This document shows positions 29,395-35,392 of a DNA stretch of 35,392 nt, in pieces. How positions within the stretch are numbered: the first letter of the stretch is position 1; each line of letters starts with the position of its first letter. The position numbers and the translations under genes are program-made. Location of the stretch: NCBI RefSeq assembly GCF_007830175.1, contig NZ_VLKH01000006.1, positions 155,498-190,889 of the forward strand, read 5' to 3'. The notes below the pieces were generated by a model that saw only the letters and a list, made by a program, of their open reading frames with translations, was not told the origin of the DNA and did no database searches. Source of the stretch: Sedimentibacter saalensis (lineage in GTDB: Bacteria > Bacillota > Clostridia > Tissierellales > Sedimentibacteraceae).

Positions 29395-29431
29395 TTGACA
29401 GTATTTTACAATCAGCTTCTGCTACTATATT
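29395..29431 (+). promoter_or_regulatory. Candidate Spo0A-dependent promoter of spoIIE
   Basis: TTTGACA (29394-29400) is both a perfect -35 and a 6-of-7 match to a Spo0A box (TTCGACA). A TACTAT -10 (29423-29428) follows at 22 nt, the over-long spacing seen at the Spo0A-activated spoIIG and spoIIE promoters of Bacillus. By-eye call. Confidence 0.45.
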
Positions 29432-29456
29432 AGTAACAATGCGAGGGGTGGAAGAA

Positions 29457-31037
29457 ATGATTGGAAAAGCTGATGATAAAAAATTCAATTTAAGTTTGTT
29501 GGAAAATATAATTAGCAATGAAATTAAACACATCAGGAAAAATTGGTTTTTGTTTTTGGTGTGTTTTTTTGCTGCAAGACAAAATATTATTGATGAAATA
29601 TTTCCGTTTTCAGTTGTTGCCTTAAGCGTGTATTCCTACTTGAAGGGCAGCTCAATTGTGATGCTTGGGACAACCATAGCCGCTATTTTATCAGTTAGGT
29701 TTGATTATACCTATATTATAATGCTTACAGCTATTTATGCATATTTTTATGGATTCAGAAATGAAGATAAAAAGTCCATTGTTCTTGCAGCTTCTTATTC
29801 TGCTTCTGTTTTGTTTGTGTCAAAGACAACAATTCTGGCAGCAGAAGGATTCAATTGGAATGGTCTCATGCTCAATGCCTTTGAAACACTGTTTGTTTTC
29901 AGTGCAATTATTCTGACAAATGAATTTATCAGAGTTGCAGTAAAAATAAAAACAGGTTCGTTCAATACAGATTTTCACAGAAAAAGAACAAAAAAAGCAG
30001 ACACCGCAATTGCTGACAGTGAGAAAAAGGATACAGCAAACATAGTGTATCTCCATAGGGCGAGGGAGGAAGCTGCTTCTGCTTTAGAAGCACAAGACAA
30101 ATCAAGTGCTAATTTATATTCTGCAAGAAAACATATTGATATATTTTCGGAAAAGGCTAAAACAAAAATAAAAGAGCAGCTCTTGTGGCAATCCATTAGT
30201 GTCAAATATTTTGAAGTGATTTCTTCAAACAAAAATACAATTGCACTAAGCATTACTGTAAAAACTGAAAAATCCTCTGATGAGGCTGAAGCTGCAGTGG
30301 AACTCATAGTTAGAAACGTGTGCGGTGTGAAACTGAAATGCACCGAAAGGGTTATAGCATCACCTAATTACTATGTGCTGAAGTTTAAAAATATAAAGAG
30401 AATAAAAATTAGAACATACAGCGCTTCTGCCACAAAGGAAGGAAGCAGTGTATCAGGTGACAGCTTTGCCTATGCAGGAAGGCTAGACAAGTATTACACA
30501 GTTCTTTGCGACGGAATAGGCTCTGGTCATGAAGCTTTCATGGAGAGCACCGGAGCCGTTGATTTATTGTCTAAATTTTTATACACGGATTTTTCAGAGG
30601 AGCAAATTTTAAGAACACTAAATTCAATTTTAATGCTTAAGCTAACAGATGAAAGGTTTGTAACATTCGACCTTAACATAATTGATTATGGGACTAAGGA
30701 AATAAGGCTTTACAAGGCTGGTGCAGCTCCAACTTACATTATAAGCAAAAATTCTGTGGACAAAATATCAGGCAAGAGCCTTCCAATGGGTATACTGGAC
30801 AATTTTGAATACAGTTCCTTCAAGAGGGAAGTAAGAGCAGGAGATATAATTGTAATGGTTACAGATGGCATAACAGACTCCATAGGAATGGATGAAAAGA
30901 AAAATCTGGACAAATATCTGGAACTCATTGCAGGCAAGGATCCTCAAACAATTGCAAATTCCATATTAAGTTATGCCCTGAGAGGCCAGGATTCTGTATT
31001 TGACGATATGACGGTTCTTGTTACAAAAATAGGGTAA
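29457..31037 (+). CDS. spoIIE: Stage II sporulation protein E (short form), PP2C phosphatase
   Basis: This 526-residue protein has about five to six membrane segments (~30-165), a short charged linker, a regulatory part and a C-terminal PP2C phosphatase with metal-binding motifs SGDSFAYAG (~335), LCDGIGSGHEA (~350), VTDGITDS (~465) and DDMTVLVTK near the end. SpoIIE dephosphorylates SpoIIAA to release SigF in the forespore and takes part in polar septation. Bacillus SpoIIE is 827 residues with ten membrane segments, so roughly half of the membrane/central region is missing, without a visible frameshift or upstream coding piece. ATG 29457 has GAGGGGTGG 5 nt upstream; the ATG at 29439 lacks a site. 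Confidence 0.93.
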   Translation: MIGKADDKKFNLSLLENIISNEIKHIRKNWFLFLVCFFAARQNIIDEIFPFSVVALSVYSYLKGSSIVMLGTTIAAILSVRFDYTYIIMLTAIYAYFYGFRNEDKKSIVLAASYSASVLFVSKTTILAAEGFNWNGLMLNAFETLFVFSAIILTNEFIRVAVKIKTGSFNTDFHRKRTKKADTAIADSEKKDTANIVYLHRAREEAASALEAQDKSSANLYSARKHIDIFSEKAKTKIKEQLLWQSISVKYFEVISSNKNTIALSITVKTEKSSDEAEAAVELIVRNVCGVKLKCTERVIASPNYYVLKFKNIKRIKIRTYSASATKEGSSVSGDSFAYAGRLDKYYTVLCDGIGSGHEAFMESTGAVDLLSKFLYTDFSEEQILRTLNSILMLKLTDERFVTFDLNIIDYGTKEIRLYKAGAAPTYIISKNSVDKISGKSLPMGILDNFEYSSFKREVRAGDIIVMVTDGITDSIGMDEKKNLDKYLELIAGKDPQTIANSILSYALRGQDSVFDDMTVLVTKIG

Positions 31038-31052
31038 TAGTTTTCCACAAAT

Positions 31053-31081
31053 TGTAGGGGCGGATTACTGTCCGCCCGGGG
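31053..31081. repeat. Family A hairpin repeat (GGGCGGA variant)
   Basis: After TGTA, GGGCGGA (31058-31064), loop TTACTG, TCCGCCC (31071-31077), then GGG. Confidence 0.85.
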
Positions 31082-31099
31082 TTATTGATATATTATCTG

Positions 31100-31127
31100 C
31101 GGGAGGACACGACGTCCTCCCCTACAT
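31100..31127. repeat. Family A hairpin repeat (GGGAGGAC variant)
   Basis: GGGAGGAC (31101-31108), loop ACGAC, GTCCTCCC (31114-31121), then CTACAT. Opposite orientation to the neighbouring copy. Confidence 0.85.
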
Positions 31128-31263
31128 TATTGAAATACTTAGCCATAAACCAGAGTGAAAGCACTGCTTTCATTCTTTTGATTTAAATTTAAATTTCAGG
31201 GTATATTGATAAATAAGCAATATTTATTTTTTTTACAAAAAATATTTTTAATTTCTTTATTTT

Positions 31264-31273
31264 ATGGTATAAT
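31264..31273 (+). promoter_or_regulatory. Extended -10 promoter of tilS-hpt
   Basis: ATGGTATAAT (31264-31273) is a perfect -10 with an upstream TG motif. The -35 region (TTTTTA) is poor, as is usual for extended -10 promoters. It lies 30 nt before tilS. Confidence 0.55.
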
Positions 31274-31302
31274 TTATCCTATGCAAATAAAAGAGGAATA
31301 AT

Positions 31303-32688
31303 ATGTATAATTTGGTTAAAGAAAATATAATCCAAAAACAGCTTATCAAAGCCGGGGACAATGTGCTTATCGGTTTGTCCGGCGGCCCGGATTCGGTTTT
31401 TTTATTTCATAACTTAAGAAAATTAAAGGAAAGCTTAAGTTTTAATTTGTATGCTTCACATATAAACCATATGTACAGGGGCAAGGATGCACAGCATGAT
31501 GAAGATTTTGTTCGTTCTCTTTGTGAAGACTATGGTGTAAAGCTATTTGTAAAAAGAAAAAATGCGACGGATTATGCCAAGGAGCTTAAAGTTACTGAAG
31601 AGGAAGCAGGAAGAATTCTCAGGTACAACTTTTTCAGAGAAAACTTAAGTGAAGTTGGCGGAGGCATAATAGCTGTTGCCCACAATCTCAATGATCAGGC
31701 TGAAACAGTGCTGCAGAGAATTTTAAGAGGTACAGGAATTGACGGCCTGTGCGCCATGTCCTTTGTGAAGGACGACTTAATAAGACCAATGCTTAATGTT
31801 CAAAGATCTGAAATAGAAAAATACCTTCGCGAAAATAATTTTGAATTCTGTATTGACATTACAAATACTCAGGCAATTTATGGCAGAAACAAAATCAGGC
31901 TAAATTTAATTCCATATCTTGAGGAAAATTTTAATCCCAATATTCAAAATTCTTTGTACAGACTGTCAGAAACAATGGAAAGAGACAAAAAAATCATAGA
32001 TAAATATGTTGAGATTAAATTTTGTGAAGCCTTGGTTCATGCAGACAAAAACAAAATTGTTTTAAATTTGCAGAAATTAAAGGACATGGATGAAGGCGAA
32101 GCAGGAAGAGTCATAAGAAAATCCATCGAGCAGCTCAAGGGCAACACTGTAAATGTTGAAATGAAACATATAGATTATGCCATTGATTTCATCAAAACAG
32201 GGTCCACAGGCAAAAAAATTAATTTGTCCGAGGGCTTTACAATTGAAATCAGCTATGATAATTTTATAGTCAATAAAATTGTTGAAAATATTCCGGAGTT
32301 TAAATATGCAATAGAGCTTGATAAACCCCTGTTTATCAAAGAAACAGGCAAGACAGTGCTTTGCAGCGTAAAAGATATTTCCGAAGTTGACATAAGGGAA
32401 AGTCAAAGTATTAACCTGGATTTTGATCATATAAAAGGAAATCTCACTGTCAGAAACAGAAGGACAGGGGATACAATTGTTCCTTGCGGAAACACTTGGA
32501 ACAAGAAAATCAAGGATATTTTTATAGATTTAAAAATTCCTGCAGAAGAAAGAGACAGTAAACTGATAATTGCAGATGATGAAAATATATTATGGCTAGA
32601 GGACTTCAGAATCCACAACAGTTATAAAGTGTCATCTTCAACAAAAAAAATATTAAACATTACCATAGGGAGGAGCACTAATGAATAA
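31303..32688 (+). CDS. tilS: tRNA(Ile)-lysidine synthase
   Basis: This 461-residue enzyme has the N-type ATP-pyrophosphatase P-loop SGGPDS (26-31), ASHINHMYRGKDAQHDEDFV, VAHNLNDQAETVLQRILRGTG (~121) and a C-terminal TilS domain with VRNRRTGDTIVPCG and KKIKDIFIDLKIPAEERD. It changes the wobble C34 of tRNA-Ile(CAU) to lysidine with ATP and lysine and is essential. The stop overlaps the hpt start by 8 nt, giving tight coupling, as in the conserved tilS-hpt-ftsH order. Confidence 0.96.
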   Translation: MYNLVKENIIQKQLIKAGDNVLIGLSGGPDSVFLFHNLRKLKESLSFNLYASHINHMYRGKDAQHDEDFVRSLCEDYGVKLFVKRKNATDYAKELKVTEEEAGRILRYNFFRENLSEVGGGIIAVAHNLNDQAETVLQRILRGTGIDGLCAMSFVKDDLIRPMLNVQRSEIEKYLRENNFEFCIDITNTQAIYGRNKIRLNLIPYLEENFNPNIQNSLYRLSETMERDKKIIDKYVEIKFCEALVHADKNKIVLNLQKLKDMDEGEAGRVIRKSIEQLKGNTVNVEMKHIDYAIDFIKTGSTGKKINLSEGFTIEISYDNFIVNKIVENIPEFKYAIELDKPLFIKETGKTVLCSVKDISEVDIRESQSINLDFDHIKGNLTVRNRRTGDTIVPCGNTWNKKIKDIFIDLKIPAEERDSKLIIADDENILWLEDFRIHNSYKVSSSTKKILNITIGRSTNE

Positions 32689-33220
32689 GGATATTAAGAA
32701 AATACTAATTACGGAGGATGAACTTCAGGCTAAGGTTAAAGAACTTGGAGCTAAAATCACGGAAGATTACCAGGGCAAGGATTTGCTTTTGGTTTGCGTT
32801 TTAAAGGGAGCTGTGCTATTTGTAAGTGATTTGATGAAAAGAATAGATTTGCCTCTTGAAATTAATTTTATGGCAATTTCAAGTTATGGTTCTAACACAC
32901 AATCTTCAGGGGTTGTAAGAATTTTAAAAGATTTAAATCAGTCTATTGAAGGAAGAAACGTACTTATAGTTGAAGACATAATAGATTCAGGTCTCACATT
33001 GTCCTATCTTACTGAAAATTTAAAAGCCAAAGGTCCTGAGTCAGTTGAAATATGCACAATACTTGACAAGCCAGACAGAAGAACAACTTCTTTAAATATA
33101 AAATATACTGGATTCCAGGTTCCTGATGAGTTTGTTGTGGGATATGGATTGGATTATGCTGAAAAATACAGAAATCTTCCATATATAGCAGTATTGAAAG
33201 AAGAAGTTTACACAAAATAA
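32681..33220 (+). CDS. hpt: Hypoxanthine-guanine phosphoribosyltransferase
   Basis: This 179-residue type I phosphoribosyltransferase has the PRPP-binding loop VLIVEDIIDSGLTL (~94-107), the flexible loop with the invariant Ser-Tyr (MAISSYGSNTQSSG, ~66) and the purine-contact region KPDRRTTSLNIKYTGFQVPDEFVVGYGLDY. It salvages hypoxanthine and guanine to IMP and GMP in the cytoplasm. SD AGGGAGGAG lies inside the tilS 3' end. Confidence 0.96.
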   Translation: MNKDIKKILITEDELQAKVKELGAKITEDYQGKDLLLVCVLKGAVLFVSDLMKRIDLPLEINFMAISSYGSNTQSSGVVRILKDLNQSIEGRNVLIVEDIIDSGLTLSYLTENLKAKGPESVEICTILDKPDRRTTSLNIKYTGFQVPDEFVVGYGLDYAEKYRNLPYIAVLKEEVYTK

Positions 33221-33255
33221 ACTGTTACTAAAATTTACATCTTTTACTAAATTAA

Positions 33256-33284
33256 TTGTAAAGTAAAAACATATGTGATACAAT
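33256..33284 (+). promoter_or_regulatory. Promoter of ftsH
   Basis: -35 TTGTAA (33256-33261), 17-nt spacer, -10 TACAAT (33279-33284). It lies in the 104-nt hpt-ftsH gap and gives ftsH its own promoter. Confidence 0.65.
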
Positions 33285-33324
33285 TTTATCATCAGATAGT
33301 CTTATGACAAATAGGAGGCTTTAA

Positions 33325-35148
33325 TTGAAAGGATTTATGAGAAGCATCGCAATGTATATACTTATCTTTGTTGTAATAATAATGCTGGTGCAAAGCATGG
33401 TTGAACCAGCAGCAGAAGAACAAAGCATAAGCTACAGCGAGCTTATAATTCAAATACAAAATAACAATATAAAATCACTTTCCTACACTGAAAGCGAAGT
33501 AAACGGGGTATTCAAGGATGACTCTAAATTTACTTCTTATGTTCCAACTGTGTTCTTGTTTTCTTCAAGTTTTTATGACAAGTACCTTGCTGAAAAGGTT
33601 GAAGCAGGCGAAATAACAATTGAAGGGGAGCCAGTACCGGCAACACCTCTGTGGGTTCAGGCACTTCCAACCATAGGAATGCTTGTTCTTCTGGGAGTTT
33701 TGTGGTATGTGTTCATGAAACAGTCACAGGGCGGAGGAACAGGCAAGGCCATGTCCTTTGGCAAGAGCAGAGCCAAGATGGTCAAGGAAGATGATCCAAA
33801 CAAAAAAATTACATTTGCTGATGTTGCAGGTTTGGATGAAGAAAAGGAAGAACTCAGTGAAATAGTTGACTTCCTTAAAAATCCGGCTAAATTTGTGAGA
33901 CTTGGAGCCCGTATACCAAAAGGAGTTCTTTTAGTGGGACCTCCTGGAACTGGAAAGACTTATCTTTCAAAATCCGTGTCCGGAGAAGCAGGAGTTCCGT
34001 TTTTCAGCATAAGCGGTTCTGACTTCGTTGAAATGTTTGTAGGCGTGGGTGCTTCAAGAGTGAGAGATTTATTTGACCAGGCAAAGAAAAATGCTCCGTG
34101 CATTATATTCATAGATGAAATTGATGCTGTGGGAAGAAGAAGAGGCGCTGGCCTTGGGGGCGGCAATGATGAAAGAGAACAGACATTGAACCAGCTTTTG
34201 GTTGAAATGGATGGTTTCTCAGGCAACGAAGGAATAATCATCATAGCTGCAACAAACAGACCTGATATTCTTGACCCGGCACTCATGAGACCGGGCAGAT
34301 TTGACAGACAGGTTCACGTTGGTCTTCCGGACGTTAAAGCCAGAGAACAAATACTAAAAGTACATGTCAGAAAAAAACCATTGTCAGACGATGTTGATTT
34401 GGAAGTTGTGGCAAAGAGAACTCCGGGATTCACTCCGGCAGATCTGGAAAATGCAATGAATGAAGCAGCTCTTTTGACTGCAAGACATAACAAGACTCTC
34501 ATAACAATGGACGTTATAGAAGAAGCAATAACAAAAGTAATTGCAGGACCTGAAAAGAGAAGCAAAGTAATAAACGAAAACGAGAAAAAGCTCACTGCAT
34601 ATCATGAAGCAGGCCATGCAGTTGTTGCAAGACTTTCTTCAAACAAAGATCCTGTTCACATGATAACCATAATACCAAGAGGCGGTGCAGGAGGATTCAC
34701 AATGTACCTTCCTGAGGAAGACCGTTCCTATGCTTCTAAAATGGAAATGGAAGAAAACATAGTGAGACTTCTTGGAGGAAGAGTTGCAGAAAAACTTGTA
34801 CTGGATGATATTTCAACAGGAGCTTCAAACGATATTGAAAGAGCAACTAAAATTGCAAGAGCCATGGTTACTACCTACGGTATGAGTGATGAGCTTGGAC
34901 CTATGGCATACGGAACTAATGATGATGAAGTATTCCTTGGAAGAGATTTCAATAAAATCAGAAACTATTCAGAAGAAGTTGCTGCAAAGATAGACAAGGA
35001 AATGAGAAGAATTATTGACAATGCATATCACAAGACAGAAACACTGTTAAGCGAAAACATGGAAAAGCTTGAGCGCGTTGCGCAGGCTCTTCTTGAAAAG
35101 GAAACTATAACAGGAAAAGAATTTGAAATGCTTTTTGAAGAAGCGTAA
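33325..35148 (+). CDS. ftsH: ATP-dependent zinc metalloprotease FtsH
   Basis: This 607-residue membrane AAA+ protease has membrane helix 1 (~6-24), a small extracytoplasmic domain, helix 2 (~108-130), the AAA+ module with Walker A GPPGTGKT (~205), Walker B IIFIDEID and the second region of homology ([21 protein letters not shown]), then the protease domain with the zinc motif HEAGH (~427) and the third ligand Asp in SNDIERAT (~502). It degrades damaged membrane proteins and selected cytoplasmic regulators. It starts at TTG 33325 with AGGAGG 8 nt upstream. Length matches the usual 600-650 residues. A perfect terminator follows. Confidence 0.97.
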   Translation: MKGFMRSIAMYILIFVVIIMLVQSMVEPAAEEQSISYSELIIQIQNNNIKSLSYTESEVNGVFKDDSKFTSYVPTVFLFSSSFYDKYLAEKVEAGEITIEGEPVPATPLWVQALPTIGMLVLLGVLWYVFMKQSQGGGTGKAMSFGKSRAKMVKEDDPNKKITFADVAGLDEEKEELSEIVDFLKNPAKFVRLGARIPKGVLLVGPPGTGKTYLSKSVSGEAGVPFFSISGSDFVEMFVGVGASRVRDLFDQAKKNAPCIIFIDEIDAVGRRRGAGLGGGNDEREQTLNQLLVEMDGFSGNEGIIIIAATNRPDILDPALMRPGRFDRQVHVGLPDVKAREQILKVHVRKKPLSDDVDLEVVAKRTPGFTPADLENAMNEAALLTARHNKTLITMDVIEEAITKVIAGPEKRSKVINENEKKLTAYHEAGHAVVARLSSNKDPVHMITIIPRGGAGGFTMYLPEEDRSYASKMEMEENIVRLLGGRVAEKLVLDDISTGASNDIERATKIARAMVTTYGMSDELGPMAYGTNDDEVFLGRDFNKIRNYSEEVAAKIDKEMRRIIDNAYHKTETLLSENMEKLERVAQALLEKETITGKEFEMLFEEA

Positions 35149-35158
35149 AATACCAATG

Positions 35159-35186
35159 TGTAGGGGAGGACCTCGTGTCCTCCCGC
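35159..35186. repeat. Family A hairpin repeat (GGGAGGAC variant), complete copy
   Basis: After GTAG, GGGAGGAC (35164-35171), loop CTCGT, GTCCTCCC (35177-35184), then GC. This copy is almost identical to the partial copy at position 1. A short family C tract (AAGAATTAAGAATG) follows directly. Confidence 0.88.
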
Positions 35187-35206
35187 TTAAGAATTAAGAA
35201 TGAATA

Positions 35207-35234
35207 AAGGGATGGCTAGCCATCCCTTATTTTT
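35207..35234 (+). terminator. Rho-independent terminator of ftsH
   Basis: A perfect palindromic stem, AAGGGATGGCT paired with AGCCATCCCTT (35207-35228), followed by ATTTTTA. Confidence 0.88.
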
Positions 35235-35263
35235 ATGACAAGGTTATTAAATTAATTAGTATT

Positions 35264-35284
35264 TACAAGATCCGCCCCTACATC
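35264..35284. repeat. Truncated family A repeat (right arm only)
   Basis: ACAAGATCCGCCCCTACATC retains the loop and right arm of the GGGCGGAT variant (compare 59-75), but the GGGCGGAT left arm is missing, so no hairpin can form. Confidence 0.7.
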
Positions 35285-35333
35285 TTGATAATTCAACCAC
35301 TTTGCAATGATTCGGTTATTTTTTATTCCAGTA

Positions 35334-35361
35334 TGTAGGGGAGGGTCTCGTGCCCTCCCGG
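35334..35361. repeat. Family A hairpin repeat (GGGAGGG variant)
   Basis: TGTAG then GGGAGGG (35339-35345), 7-nt loop, CCCTCCC (35353-35359), GG. It serves as an uninterrupted match for the repeat split at 13491-13660. Confidence 0.87.
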
Positions 35362-35392
35362 AAATATCAAAATTATTGAATTATCAATACGG

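Larger units (their letters stand above)
31038..31302. other. Intergenic region spoIIE-tilS
   Basis: It holds two family A repeats (31053-31081 and 31100-31127) in opposite orientation 20 nt apart, then an AT-rich stretch with the tilS promoter. The paired repeats are the only candidates for stopping spoIIE transcripts, but no T tract follows. Confidence 0.6.

Noticed and set aside
29374..29456. Possible missing N-terminal half of SpoIIE upstream.
   Set aside because: Only ~80 nt separate divIC and spoIIE, with stops in all frames and promoter-like sequence; no coding remnant is visible.
35159..35361. Several similar palindromic repeats within 200 bp, considered as a CRISPR array.
   Set aside because: Spacing is irregular, copies differ in stem sequence and orientation, there are no uniform spacers, and the same repeats are scattered singly across the window.

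Overview
The window comes from an AT-rich, Gram-positive, spore-forming anaerobe of the Clostridia. Sporulation genes (tlp, yabP, yabQ, spoIIE), strong AGGAGG-type ribosome binding sites, a T-box leader, a c-di-GMP-I riboswitch, an electron-transfer flavoprotein and a tungsten/molybdenum-type aldehyde:ferredoxin oxidoreductase all point to an amino-acid-fermenting clostridium. A relative of Sedimentibacter/Tissierellia is my guess; the sequence does not prove it.

Layout. 1-4.3 kb (minus): a MarR-type repressor and a heterodimeric ABC exporter in one operon behind a clear promoter with a MarR-like operator. 4.5-7.4 kb: hemolysin-III-family membrane protein, RhlE-like DEAD-box helicase, cold-shock protein. 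7.7-13.4 kb: a T-box leader whose specifier I read as UUC (Phe), then a membrane transporter, etfB, etfA, a GlcD/D-lactate-dehydrogenase-type flavoprotein and a thioredoxin-like protein. 13.8-16.8 kb: aldehyde:ferredoxin oxidoreductase with its own MoaD/ThiS-type sulfur carrier and ThiF/MoeB-type enzyme, then a DUF1540 protein. 16.9-19.2 kb: a radical SAM protein, spore protein Tlp, a D-2-hydroxyacid dehydrogenase. 19.3-21.4 kb: a c-di-GMP-I riboswitch before a secreted acidic coiled-coil protein with a copper-amine-oxidase-N-like domain, and an EamA exporter. 21.6-26.4 kb: a sigma-54 activator, a textbook -24/-12 promoter, an NhaC-family antiporter and isoaspartyl dipeptidase. 26.6-27.9 kb: YvrJ and a sigma-70-family factor (minus), then a ComK-like regulator (plus). 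28.1-35.1 kb: the conserved Bacillota block yabP-yabQ-divIC-spoIIE-tilS-hpt-ftsH, with a short SpoIIE and no yabR.

How parts may work together. The T-box operon plus the oxidoreductase and hydroxyacid dehydrogenase suggests 2-hydroxyacid/2-oxoacid/aldehyde redox chemistry around an amino acid, probably phenylalanine. One reading is aryl-lactate (phenyllactate) uptake and Etf-coupled oxidation to phenylpyruvate when charged tRNA-Phe is scarce. The sigma-54 unit looks like a self-contained isoaspartyl-dipeptide use module.

Intergenic DNA is rich in repeats: (A) a ~28-nt GC-rich hairpin repeat with compensatory stem changes, about 11 copies; (B) a ~130-145-bp MITE-like element, three copies of which are flanked by 8-9-bp target duplications, including one inside a family-A repeat and one inside a terminator; (C) short AT-rich tracts built on AATTAAG.
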